From the NCBI GenBank assembly GCA_964030475.1, contig CAXIPT010000001.1:17781798-17845797 (forward strand): a stretch of DNA of 64,000 nt, written 5' to 3'. Source of the stretch: Tethya wilhelma (Eukaryota > Porifera > Demospongiae > Tethyida > Tethyidae). Under the pieces are notes generated by a model. The model was not told where the DNA came from. It saw only the letters and a list, made by a program, of their open reading frames with translations, and searched no databases. Within the stretch, counting starts at the first letter, position 1, and each line of letters begins with the position of its first letter. Of this stretch, positions 10,241 to 19,478 are shown piece after piece. Position numbers and translations under genes: made by a program.

Positions 10241-11500
10241 TCAGCCTTGGGAGTAACTGTACCTACAGCGGAGTGTGTAGATTTTAATGGCAATGCGATT
10301 TCCCTTTGGATACAAGGCTGCTCCTTCCAGACATGATGGGCTGCCAGGAAGAACCTCATGAGCATCAGTGTAGGAATGATCCTTGTAATCAAAGTAATTA
10401 TGATCAGAAACACTTTGGGGTTGTGATTGCCACTTTGGATCCGAAAGTTTTCCGGTTTTAAGGTCAATTTTGCTCATGTGTAGACTTAGAGCCATGCGGT
10501 TGCTTCTGGGATAAAGTGTAGCTCCTGTAACAACCATATTAGGATCGACAGAACGTACATTGGTGTCGATGTATCCTGCATCTTCAAGATTGAAATAGCT
10601 TCCTCCCCACCCAGGGCTGTCTTTCCATTCAACGTCGGTGGATAGTGTCTCATCCAAGGATGTGAACTTTGGTGTTGTCTGAGCAATCTTTATTCCTATA
10701 CGATTGCCCTTTTGGTACAACTGCAAGCCTACAACAACCTTTCCAGGATCAGCTTTATTCTCATTGGTATCAACGTAAATTGACTGGAAATAGACATCAC
10801 CCCAACCAGGATTTTCAAACATATTTGACAGCTTATCCACAGACGTTCGAGATTTTTCAAATTGGTCTTGGCATCGTGTTTTCATGTCAGCAGTCAGTTG
10901 ATCATAGTCAGGCAGTTGTAGAAGTTTGGCAGCAGAAAGAAGAGTACAATATCCCTTACTTTGTAGCACCAGCATCTCCTGAAGGTAGTTGGCAGCAATC
11001 CATTTCTGTGATTGTGGTAGATGCTCTTTTGTAGAAGTAATCTTGTCGCAAAATATCTTCATAAGAGCACCTGGGAGAAGCACGTTATTTCCCATCATCG
11101 CATCGTTGATTGCATATAGTGCTTCTTTGATGTCTGAACTATTGGCACTCTCAGCCCATTTCTTTGCAGCTTTCTTGTCCGTGAAGTCAGTGTTTTCCAT
11201 CAAAGAATACTGGTACTTAATGGTAGTAACAGATGATGCCAAAACCTCCACAATTTGTGTCCACTGAATTTCACTGAAGACTTTCGTCAAGCTACTCTCA
11301 ATGTTGTCAAGAGTACTTTCAATCTCTCCAAGCGTTTGCTTGAGCTCAACCGTTTTTTCTTGTCTAGGTGGACCCGTCTCATTCACGATGTCATATATGA
11401 GGCCAGCTGCCTCAACTGCAACACCAATTGCTTCAATAACCAAAGAGGCCATTTTCTGCAATCCAGCTGTCTGTAAGATATTCTCCAAGATTGTGTTCAC
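10241..11500 (-). CDS. Unknown-family protein, copy 2 (intact)
   Basis: A 419-residue intact single exon that I cannot place in a known family. Residues 17-40 are hydrophobic (MASLVIEAIGVAVEAAGL) and could be a signal or membrane-inserting helix. Residues 45-235 are predicted mostly helical, with amphipathic stretches (EIESTLDNIESSL). Residues about 240-412 hold three related repeats around YVDTNENKADPGKVVVG, YIDTNVRSVDPNMVVTG and YTDAHEVLPGSPSCLEG. Each is followed by LYxxxNRxAxxx, suggesting a beta-rich trefoil or prism. Met17, preceded by TTGCAGAAA (a possible splice acceptor), aligns with the start of copy 1 and may be the true start. It differs from copy 3 at only nine residues. A role in membrane or carbohydrate binding is a guess from layout alone. 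Confidence 0.85.
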   Translation of the reverse strand: MNTILENILQTAGLQKMASLVIEAIGVAVEAAGLIYDIVNETGPPRQEKTVELKQTLGEIESTLDNIESSLTKVFSEIQWTQIVEVLASSVTTIKYQYSLMENTDFTDKKAAKKWAESANSSDIKEALYAINDAMMGNNVLLPGALMKIFCDKITSTKEHLPQSQKWIAANYLQEMLVLQSKGYCTLLSAAKLLQLPDYDQLTADMKTRCQDQFEKSRTSVDKLSNMFENPGWGDVYFQSIYVDTNENKADPGKVVVGLQLYQKGNRIGIKIAQTTPKFTSLDETLSTDVEWKDSPGWGGSYFNLEDAGYIDTNVRSVDPNMVVTGATLYPRSNRMALSLHMSKIDLKTGKLSDPKWQSQPQSVSDHNYFDYKDHSYTDAHEVLPGSPSCLEGAALYPKGNRIAIKIYTLRCRYSYSQG

Positions 11501-13572
11501 TCAGTTAGTTGTGCAGTAGTAGTTGGTTGTTTTCAGTGTGATTTTTAGTGCTCGAGTTTTATAGAACTTTAGAGCATATAGTTAGCCAGAAAGTTTAATT
11601 CTTTTATACCAAAACAAGCCTATGTGTATCCAATTATAGTCTAGTGGCTTGCATGTTACAGCATTTACTCTCTTCATTGTTACAATAGTTTCCTTCATCA
11701 TTAATTCTATTGATAACAAACATTGGCATCTTTGGTATACGAGCTCCTTTGATTGATCATTCTATAAAATGACTTCAATTTGCTGCTCTTGAAATTTGAC
11801 GTTGGACACCCTATCAATGATTCATCTCTAGCACATTGTTCTTGCGGGAACGTCGTAAAACTAGATTAACAATGCTTGGCAGGCCACTGATCAGGATGAA
11901 GGATGGCTGTATGACATCTGCTTGGTAAGCGCCAGATCTTGCAAAGTACGTTGTATATGTGCAGGGGAAAAAAATGTTAATTGAGTGGGGACTTCAAGTA
12001 CGAGCCGAGACCTTCTCATTATGATTGTGCTAGCCGCTGCACAATCAAGGGGTTACACATACCATTCATCCTTTATCCCACCTACCCGTACACACGGCAT
12101 GCCAGTTACAAAGGTGCTATGACTGACATAGGTTCTGCGAGTAGGTGGGGGCTCAACTATATGCTCAACTGAATGTATGCAAGTTTAATATGCAGTTAGC
12201 GAGGCAATCAGGGGAGTCTCACCACGGCCCCCAGACCATGTATGTGATGAACCTTAGGCAGTATTTTACTCCTGCCGTATAGCCCCGCTACACTACAAAC
12301 TAATTATAGTTACGCGACCCTATTTATACCAGAAACATTACTGATAGAAAATGTTAGTTGGGTTTCGTTAATGAGATTCATTGAGGGCATGACGCTAAAT
12401 GGAATGCAATTAATTGATTCAATGTAAGTTACGTAATCATACGCGAACTGGAATGTAATTAACACCGCGCCGCAGCTTCTACAAAAGGCCTAGCTTATAA
12501 TACTATCTATGGCATAATGGCTTTGCTACCAAGAAATCAGCTATCCAAGCATATTCTTTAGCTAGAGAAGCTAAAAAGCCTTTTGCCTCAAGTCCAGACT
12601 CCTAAAAAGTCTCTCCATAATGACACTGAGTGCAGGGAAATAGATTGTGCAGCTGATATTGGCAATTTGAATTGCTGGTATAATCATGAACATTCTACAA
12701 GAGTGGTAGTAAGCAGGCTAGAAACTCTCACATCTTCTGGTTGTCTGGTGTTCAACATGTATGCGAGATCTAGGCAAAAAAGGTTAGAAAGACAAAGACA
12801 AACTTCGGAACAAAGAGATTATTGACTTGTGTGATACTGACGTGAATACTCACACATGCTCGTATATGAGACTGGCACTGATCAAGAAACTAAGCTACTT
12901 AGCATTCAGTACTGTATTGCAAGTGCTACAAGCATCAACGAATTTCTAAACAGAGGTTATTATAACTAGGCTGACCACAGCTCAGTACATTCTTGATTGC
13001 TACACTGAGGCTAGAATTTGAGGTTGGTTGGATGATGAGGTCATGCATTCATGTATGGTTGTGCATCATGCTAGTTGATTGCGCCGAGGCTTATGCACCT
13101 TGGTGCCTTCATTTTTAGTGCAATGATATCACAAGAAGATACTGGTACTTCATGCCCAGTTCACAGTAAAGAATACATAATTGATACTGAACAGTGAACT
13201 ATGAACTGTAATCTTAACTGTTAATCGTTAATCTTAAAATCATAGATGATATAGTAGGGACGTACTATATCATCTATGCTTAAATGTTAATCATAACTTA
13301 GTGTTGTAATTGTGTCCAGTCATGTTATAGTAACAATATTATTTATCATCACGTTTTTTCTCCTCTTTTTATTGAATTAATGACTCAAATTAATTAACAG
13401 CTCAACAGGCAGTCAAACTATAGCTACAACCTAAAGTTAATCCACTGACGAAGAAAAACTAGATATTTTGCACTACAATACTAACTACACTATGCTATAC
13501 GTTCATATTTCTCAGTCAAAAAGTACTTGTAAAGTCATTCCATGGAAAACCTTCAAACACTCCTGCATATGA
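11501..13572. other. Intergenic region between the recent tandem copies
   Basis: 11501-11770 is homologous to the upstream flank of copy 3. 11770-13300 is unique and AT-rich, with an 80-codon plus-strand frame at 12583-12825 that matches nothing I recognise. 13309-13572 is homologous to the downstream flank of copy 2. A perfect hairpin lies at 13241-13278. Confidence 0.6.
13241..13278. repeat. Perfect 16-bp-stem hairpin of the CATAGAT family
   Basis: CATAGATGATATAGTA, a six-base loop GGGACG, then the exact reverse complement. Similar CATAGAT...ATCTATG hairpins lie at 45841 and 55376. Confidence 0.9.
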
Positions 13573-14832
13573 TCAGCCTTGAGAGTAACTGTACCTACAG
13601 CGGAGTGTGTAGATTTTAATGGCAATGCGATTTCCCTTTGGATACAAGGCTGCTCCTTCCAGACATGATGGGCTGCCAGGAAGAACCTCGTGAGCATCAG
13701 TGTAGGAATGATCCTTGTAATCAAAGTAATTATGATCAGAAACACTTTGGGGTTGTGATTGCCACTTTGGATCCGAAAGTTTTCCGGTTTTAAGGTCAAT
13801 TTTGCTCATGTGTAGACTTAGAGCCATGCGGTTGCTTCTGGGATAAAGTGTAGCTCCTGTAACAACCATATTAGGATCAACAGGACGTACATTGGTGTCG
13901 ATGCATCCTGCATCTTCAAGATTGAAATAGCTCCCTCCCCACCCAGGGCTGTCTTTCCATTCAACGTCGGTGGATAGTGTCTCATCCAAGGATGTGAACT
14001 TTGGTTTTGTCTGAGCAATCTTTATTCCTATACGATTGCCCTTTTGGTACAACTGCAAGCCTACAACAACCTTTCCAGGATCAGCTTTATTCTCATTGGT
14101 ATCAACGTAAATTGACTGGAAATAGACATCACCCCAACCAGGATTTTCAAACACATTCGACAGCTTATCCACAGACATTTGAGATTTTTCAAATTGGTCT
14201 TGGCATCGTGTTTTCATGTCAGCAGTCAGTTGATCATAGTCAGGCAGTTGTAGAAGTTTGGCAGCAGAAAGAAAAGTACAATATCCCTTACTTTGTAGCA
14301 CCAGCATCTCCTGAAGGTAGTTGGCAGCAATCCATTTCTGTGATTGTGGTAGATGCTCATTTGTAGAAGTTATCTTGTCGCAAAATATCTTCATAAGAGC
14401 ACCTGGGAGAAGCACATTATTTCCCATCATCGCATCGTTGATTGCATATAGTGCTTCTTTGATGTCTGAACTATTGGCACTCTCAGCCCATTTCTTTGCA
14501 GCTTTCTTGTCCGTGAAGTCAGTGTTTTCCATCAAAGAATACTGGTACTTAATGGTAGTAACAGATGATGCCAAAACCTCCACAACTTGTGTCCACTGAA
14601 TTTCACTGAAGACTTTCGTCAAGCTACTCTCAATGTTGTCAAGAGTACTTTCAATCTCTCCAAGCGTTTGCTTGAGCTCAACCGTTTTTTCTTGTCTAGG
14701 TGGACCTGTCTCATTCACGATGTCATATATGAGGCCAGCTGCCTCAACTGCAACACCAATTGCTTCAATAACCAAAGAGGCCATTTTCTGCAATCCAGCT
14801 GTCTGTAAGATATTCTCCAAGATTGTGTTCAC
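13573..14832 (-). CDS. Unknown-family protein, copy 3 (intact)
   Basis: 419 residues, single exon, nearly identical to copy 2 and offset from it by 3332 bases. I count nine residue differences: positions 83, 158, 187, 218, 219, 227, 276, 310 and 317. Most are conservative, but Y310C and S317P fall in the second C-terminal repeat. The layout is the same as copy 2: hydrophobic N-terminus, helical region, three repeats with an LYPxxNRxA core. The homology extends about 270 bases upstream and 260 downstream, so the whole transcription unit was probably duplicated. Function unknown. Confidence 0.85.
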   Translation of the reverse strand: MNTILENILQTAGLQKMASLVIEAIGVAVEAAGLIYDIVNETGPPRQEKTVELKQTLGEIESTLDNIESSLTKVFSEIQWTQVVEVLASSVTTIKYQYSLMENTDFTDKKAAKKWAESANSSDIKEALYAINDAMMGNNVLLPGALMKIFCDKITSTNEHLPQSQKWIAANYLQEMLVLQSKGYCTFLSAAKLLQLPDYDQLTADMKTRCQDQFEKSQMSVDKLSNVFENPGWGDVYFQSIYVDTNENKADPGKVVVGLQLYQKGNRIGIKIAQTKPKFTSLDETLSTDVEWKDSPGWGGSYFNLEDAGCIDTNVRPVDPNMVVTGATLYPRSNRMALSLHMSKIDLKTGKLSDPKWQSQPQSVSDHNYFDYKDHSYTDAHEVLPGSPSCLEGAALYPKGNRIAIKIYTLRCRYSYSQG

Positions 14833-14974
14833 TCAGTTAGTTGTGCAGTATAGTTGGTTGTTTTCAGTGTGCTTTTTAGTGCTCAAGTTTTATAGAACTT
14901 TAGAGCATATAGTTAGCCAGAAAGTTTGATTCTTTTATACCAAAACAAGCCTATGTGTATCCAATTATAGTCTA

Positions 14975-15905
14975 GTGGCTCGCATATTACAGCATTTACT
15001 CTCTTCATTGTTACAATAGTTTCCTTCATCATTAATTCTATTGATAACAAACATTGGCATCTTTGGTATACGAGCTTCTTTGATTGATCATTCTATACCA
15101 GCATTCACTCTCTTTAATATTAACAATAGTTTCCTTCATCACTAATTTTCTATTGATAACAAACATAGGCATCTTTGGTATACGAGCTCCTTTGATTGAT
15201 TGTTCTATAGCAGCTTATTCCTTCATCATTCTATTGATAACAAACATAGGCATCTTTGGTATACGAGCTCCTTGATTGATCATTCTATGCCAGCATTCAC
15301 TCTCTTTAATAATACTTTCTTCATCATTAATTTTCTATTGATAACAAACATAGGCATCTTCAGTATACGAGCTCCTTAAATTTGATTGATCGTCCTATGC
15401 CGGCATTCACTAGGCTTAGGGGGATTATGCTTTCAAATTTACCTATTATTCTATTCTGCACTTCCATCTAAATTCACCCATTATTCTTTCAAATTTCACC
15501 TATTATTCTCAAAAAATGCTCGTGTTTTGCAAATTTCTGTACAACAAAACGGCGGTTCAAGCATTTAATTTAAACAATCACACCCTAACGAAGTGTAGCA
15601 GGAGGAATTCTTCAAGATAGTTATGCAAAATGTAAAAACTACAGAAAATTACGGTCTATCATGTGTTTGACAGGGTTAAGGGTCAAAGATAGTGCTGAAT
15701 ATTGACCTATTATTCTCAAATTATTTCTGATTCCAGGATATGCCTATTATTCCAGTTTTAGTGCCAGCATATTCCCCCTAAGCCTAGCATTCACTCTCTT
15801 TATAAATGTGAATAGAAGCTTATATTCCTTCATCATTCTATTGATAACAACCATAGGCATCTTCGGTGTACGAGCTCCTTTGATTGATCATTCTATGCCA
15901 GCCTC
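14975..15905. repeat. Tandem repeat array of about 80-120 bp units derived from the upstream flank
   Basis: Units contain CTATTGATAACAAACAT, GGCATCTTTGGTATACGAGC and TTTGATTGATCATTCTAT. They start near 14990, 15100, 15212 and 15292, and again after the inserted element, near 15787. Some units lack the CATTCACTCTCTT block. The first unit is the normal upstream flank of copy 3, and copy 2 has a single equivalent at about 11655-11770. The array therefore grew from that flank. Confidence 0.85.
15411..15786. mobile_element. hAT-like MITE, 376 bp, with 8-bp target duplication
   Basis: The element begins TAGGCTTAGGGGGATTATG and ends with the inverted match, one mismatch over 21 bases. GCATTCAC lies directly before (15403-15410) and after (15787-15794). 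The eight-base duplication fits hAT-type insertion. It interrupts the tandem array above, and its interior repeats the motif CCTATTATTCT. No coding capacity. Confidence 0.88.
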
Positions 15906-16387
15906 CACTCTCTTTATAATACGAGAATAGGTTCCGCCATCATTGGATAACAAGGATATCATTTTCTCTCTCACAGAATTTGTATTCTTCTTTGATCATT
16001 TTAATCACTCTTTGGCTCTCTCTTCAAATATATAGCTTTCCTTTATCATTCTATAGTTAACCATTGCAATTCACTCTGTAGCTTCCTTTAGTGCAATCAT
16101 TGCATTCACTCTCTATTGATGTGCTCCTTCATCTCAAGACTTGAATATTGAGGTACAGTGATCACTTCGTACCCACTTTGACTTAATTGAAACTGTCCCA
16201 GTTATACTTTGACAGACAGTTAATTTAAATTGTTGGTTTTTGATATAAATCTTGTGTCATAATAATATGTCCATACACATGGTAAAATTAATTATTATGA
16301 GTGTGCGAGTATATGAGTGTCACTGTAATTGTGCGATAATGTTTGTTGCATTTGTAAGTGAGTTTCTGGTTGGGTGTTAGTCTTTTA
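15906..16387. other. Intergenic AT-rich sequence
   Basis: Decayed remains of the array followed by unique sequence. No gene seen. Confidence 0.5.
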
Positions 16388-16633
16388 TTCTTGCTCACCA
16401 ACCCAGTATGCAGATTGAACAAACTTTAATTCTGCCAACGTTTCTGTAACAATGCAGTTACCATCATCAGGGCAAATAATGAGAAACATGCATGAAATCA
16501 ACAGTTTTTATCAATGTTCAATGTTCACGCACGCTCAGTGGAGGCATGTGACGTCACCTCTTCAGAGTGGGAGAATTAAAGTTTGTTATAATTAATTCAA
16601 TCTGCATACAGTAACTGGGTTGGTGAACAAGAA
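16388..16633. mobile_element. Putative foldback/MITE flanked by 18-bp direct repeats
   Basis: TTCTTGCTCACCAACCCAGT at the left end is mirrored at the right end (ACTGGGTTGGTGAACAAGAA), and TGCAGATTGAA and AACAAACTTTAATTCT are also mirrored with small gaps. ATAATGTTTGTTGCATTT occurs at 16336-16353 and again at 16643-16660, outside the element. That is unusually long for a target duplication, so the boundaries are uncertain. Confidence 0.65.
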
Positions 16634-16667
16634 TGAAATTTAATAATGTTTGTTGCATTTAAGCTAT

Positions 16668-17849
16668 TCAGTCAACTGTGTATGCCAGTGTATGGTTTGT
16701 TCCACAGCATATCCCATTCACTCCACTCATTGCTGATGGTGTTCTCAGTTGCCGTGGTGATGACACACCTCCCTCAGAGTGCACACCTAGCTTCCCCATA
16801 TAGTTGGATCCAAACGTCCACACCTGACCATTACCAGTCAATGCTACTGTGAAGCAATCTCCACAGCTAATTCCAACAAATGTCACTTGAAGGTCTCTTG
16901 TTGGTGCAACGAGGGTAGGGTTTGTTGCTCCCCTCATGTGTCCGAGACCCAGTTCCCCGTGTCCCCCTCCTCCCCACGTGAAGAGGGCTCCTGACTCAGT
17001 GATGGCAGCGCAGTGATTGTATCCTGCTGATATGAATGTCACCTTCTCTGTGAGTCCGGCTGGGCTCTTAAAGTGTTGTGGATTGATAAGAAAGTCTTCT
17101 ACATTCTCTGAAGTGGTCTGTTCTCTTCCCAGTTGACCGTGGTCGTTGTTTCCAAATGACAGGACTGTCCCATTGTTTAGCAGGACAAGAGTGTGATCAT
17201 TGCAGGCCGAGATCATTGTTGCAGGACAAGGAAGGTCTAGTTTAGTTGGGATCTTTTGATTTAGTCGGACTAGCTTTGTTTCTTTACCTCCTTTGCTGTA
17301 GTCTGGAATCTCCACTGGTTTTAGTCCCAACTGGCCATGGTGATTACGCCCCCATACATACAATTGCCCACGGGCGTTTAATGCGAGACTATGAAACGCC
17401 CCTCCAGTTGCCGATACTAATTTCTCCTCCTGAAATTTCTCCACCATCTTAGGTATTGCTAGCGATGTTTCATCTCCATGGCCTAAACAGCCGTAGAAAC
17501 CAACACCCCACGAATACAGCTGGCCTTCAGTGGTGATGGCCAGTACGTGGGAGTCGCCAGCACCTAGTGATTCGATTTTCACTCCACGGCCACCCAGTGA
17601 TTCCACTAGTCTTGGAAGCAGTTCGTTTTGATCCATCTCGCCGTGGCCCAGCTGCCCGTAGTGACACTTGCCCCATGTGTACAGTCGAGCTTGTGAGTCA
17701 ACCAGTACATTGTGAGCCGAGCCGATGATCGCTGCTTTCACTCGTACGTCTTTCAGAGCTTTTATTTCTGTTGGTACGCACAGATGTTTGTCCTCAGTAC
17801 CGTGTCCCAGCCGTCCATAAACATCACTACCCCATGACCACACAGGCAT
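16668..17849 (-). CDS. RCC1-repeat beta-propeller protein
   Basis: A 393-residue intact single exon made almost wholly of RCC1 repeats. Seven blades are visible through VWSWGSDVYGRLGHG, LYTWGKCHYGQLGHG, LYSWGVGFYGCLGHG, LYVWGRNHHGQLG, VLSFGNNDHGQLG, LFTWGGGGHGELGLG and VWTFGSNYMGKLG, each preceded by a GxxHxxAL-type strand. Seven blades give one full propeller of RCC1 size. No extra domain (HECT, BTB, FYVE) is present to name the subfamily, so whether it is an exchange factor for Ran or a scaffold is not decidable. The start is the first ATG, with PVWSWGS immediately after. A 5' fragment of this gene recurs at about 19267-19395. Confidence 0.8.
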   Translation of the reverse strand: MPVWSWGSDVYGRLGHGTEDKHLCVPTEIKALKDVRVKAAIIGSAHNVLVDSQARLYTWGKCHYGQLGHGEMDQNELLPRLVESLGGRGVKIESLGAGDSHVLAITTEGQLYSWGVGFYGCLGHGDETSLAIPKMVEKFQEEKLVSATGGAFHSLALNARGQLYVWGRNHHGQLGLKPVEIPDYSKGGKETKLVRLNQKIPTKLDLPCPATMISACNDHTLVLLNNGTVLSFGNNDHGQLGREQTTSENVEDFLINPQHFKSPAGLTEKVTFISAGYNHCAAITESGALFTWGGGGHGELGLGHMRGATNPTLVAPTRDLQVTFVGISCGDCFTVALTGNGQVWTFGSNYMGKLGVHSEGGVSSPRQLRTPSAMSGVNGICCGTNHTLAYTVD

Positions 17850-18174
17850 CTCAGCACATAGATATTTACTGTCTAAATAAAAAATTTATATACAGTCAGG
17901 GAGCTTGGTACGAGCTCCGCCCAACTGAATGCCACACCCATGTAAACCCATAGATAATAGAGACTTCGTCTATGAATGAAAGCCTCCATCATAGCAAGAG
18001 TACATAGTGATATTTCAGCAACGCACACACACACATATAATACACAAGAATGAAATTCACAAAATGAAATTAGTTCTCAGAACTTTATGCTAGTTGCATA
18101 CACTGAGTGAGAGTTGGGCTGTGCTGTAGGCTAGGCTGGCCAGTGTGCCAATTAATGTTGTAATGGTGACTGTT
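17850..18174. other. Intergenic region between two minus-strand genes
   Basis: Upstream of the RCC1 gene and downstream of the MRH gene. It includes the sequence (about 17905-17945) whose relative is found at 19350-19395. No gene seen. Confidence 0.5.
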
Positions 18175-18518
18175 TCAGGACTTTGGTGGAATGAGTACAG
18201 TAACCCTTCGTACTCTGTGCTTTGCAACCCTTCGTGCTCTGTGCCTTGAGTTGATAGCTTTGTGTAATATTCTTATCACCACTGCTATAGCCAACAGACC
18301 AGTTATGCAAGCCAAACTGAGGGAGAAAAGAGGCTGGTCATGTTTAAATAATACCAGTAGAAGAAGACAACATTATAAACCTTACAAGATGATGATCCAA
18401 TCATGAGGAGAGAGCCAATGTTTACACACTTGTCTGGCTGGAACGAGGAACACATAGTAACACAGATCATCTTGATTATTCTCTTGCAGAAAGTTTATGC
18501 CTCCCTGAGTTAGTTAGT

Positions 18519-18550
<32 letters not shown>

Positions 18551-19167
18551 TGACTACAAAAATTTTTAAATGAGAAAGAGGTAGTGGGATAGTAGTATAC
18601 CTTCCCTGGAATCTTTGGATTACACATGAAAGCAATGCGAGCAGTTTTAGTGCCATCAGCACAGTGATTGTGGTAAGAGTCTCCCTTGGAATAGGTCAGC
18701 TCAATCCACACACCATCTTTGCCTGACAAACAGAAATGTGAGTTCATAGCAACATATCCCAACAAAGAGCTCTGCAATCAGTGGATCTTACTTCTAGCAA
18801 CTTGAGAGCTGTTCAGTGAGCCTAGACAGTGGGTTGCAGAGGAATTTGAACCAGCAGAATACTGCATCACAGCACAGCTGGGATGCACAGGGTCAGGAGG
18901 AGTGCATATGCCAACTTTGTAGCTGTAGATTTCACCATTTGGCTGAGGTTGAGGCATAATGTCATATCTAAAAATGAAACAACCATAATTATTCCACTAC
19001 ACACACACACTTGAAACCAACCAACAGAACCAACCATATACTTACTTAGTGCCTACATAAGCTGACATGTGTCGATCAATATAAGTCAGATCTCTTCTGC
19101 ACTTTTCATTGATGGATGCGCTGTTAACAGCAGAGATCAGATAAACCAACAGGACAAGGCAATACAT
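18175..19167 (-). CDS. Single-MRH-domain type I membrane protein, cation-dependent mannose-6-phosphate receptor-like
   Basis: Five exons on the minus strand: 19167-19046, 18967-18792, 18722-18601, 18504-18386 and 18316-18175, all GT-AG and in phase, giving 226 residues. Order: signal peptide (MYCLVLLVYLISAVNSA), one MRH domain (KVGICTPP... VWIELTYSKGD... RIAFMCNP... FLQENNQDDLCYYVF), a transmembrane helix (WIIIFLACITGLLAIAVVI) and a short basic tail. The MRH Gln (VMQYS), Arg (TARIAF), Glu and Tyr positions known for mannose-6-phosphate binding can be matched. Animal CD-M6PR carries acid hydrolases to lysosomes; the length is near its 277. No acidic dileucine motif is evident in the basic tail, so the sorting role is uncertain. 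Divergent from MRPS10. Confidence 0.72.
18521..18550. repeat. (GA)n microsatellite
   Basis: Short GA run in the last-but-one intron of the MRH gene. On the gene strand it is a CT tract before the acceptor. Confidence 0.9.
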
Positions 19168-19478
19168 CTTGCTATAAAATTTCGCTGGTGCACTTTATTC
19201 AGGAAAAACATTACGTCACTACTACACTTTGTGTTGATGCATTGCTGAGAAGAAACATATAATTTCTCTGGTCGATATCTGTTGGTACGCACAGATCCTC
19301 AGTACCGTGCCCCAGCCGTCCATAAACATCACTACCCCATGACCACACAGGCAACTTGGTCCGCGATCCGCCTGACTGAATGCCACACCCATTTGCGCGC
19401 GCCGCGGTATGCGCTATGCTCTGGCAACAAAATGTTAACCCCGTGTGTACCGAACACGTGGAATTGAGAAGTTGAGAC
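19168..19478. promoter_or_regulatory. Divergent promoter region carrying an RCC1-gene 5' fragment
   Basis: Intergenic space between the MRH gene (minus) and MRPS10 (plus). About 19267-19395 is similar to 17765-17945, the 5' end and upstream of the RCC1 gene. On the minus strand it encodes LPVWSWGSDVYGRLGHGTED before falling out of frame. GC-rich GCGCGCGCCGCGG follows at 19396. Both flanking promoters are expected here. Confidence 0.6.

Noticed and set aside
10669..11034. 121-codon plus-strand frame opposite the unknown family, repeated at 14001 and partly at 8709
   Set aside because: It is antisense to a conserved coding exon. Its conservation follows from the real gene on the other strand.
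12583..12825. 80-codon plus-strand frame with a basic C-terminus
   Set aside because: No splice context, no match to anything known to me, and located in unique AT-rich sequence.
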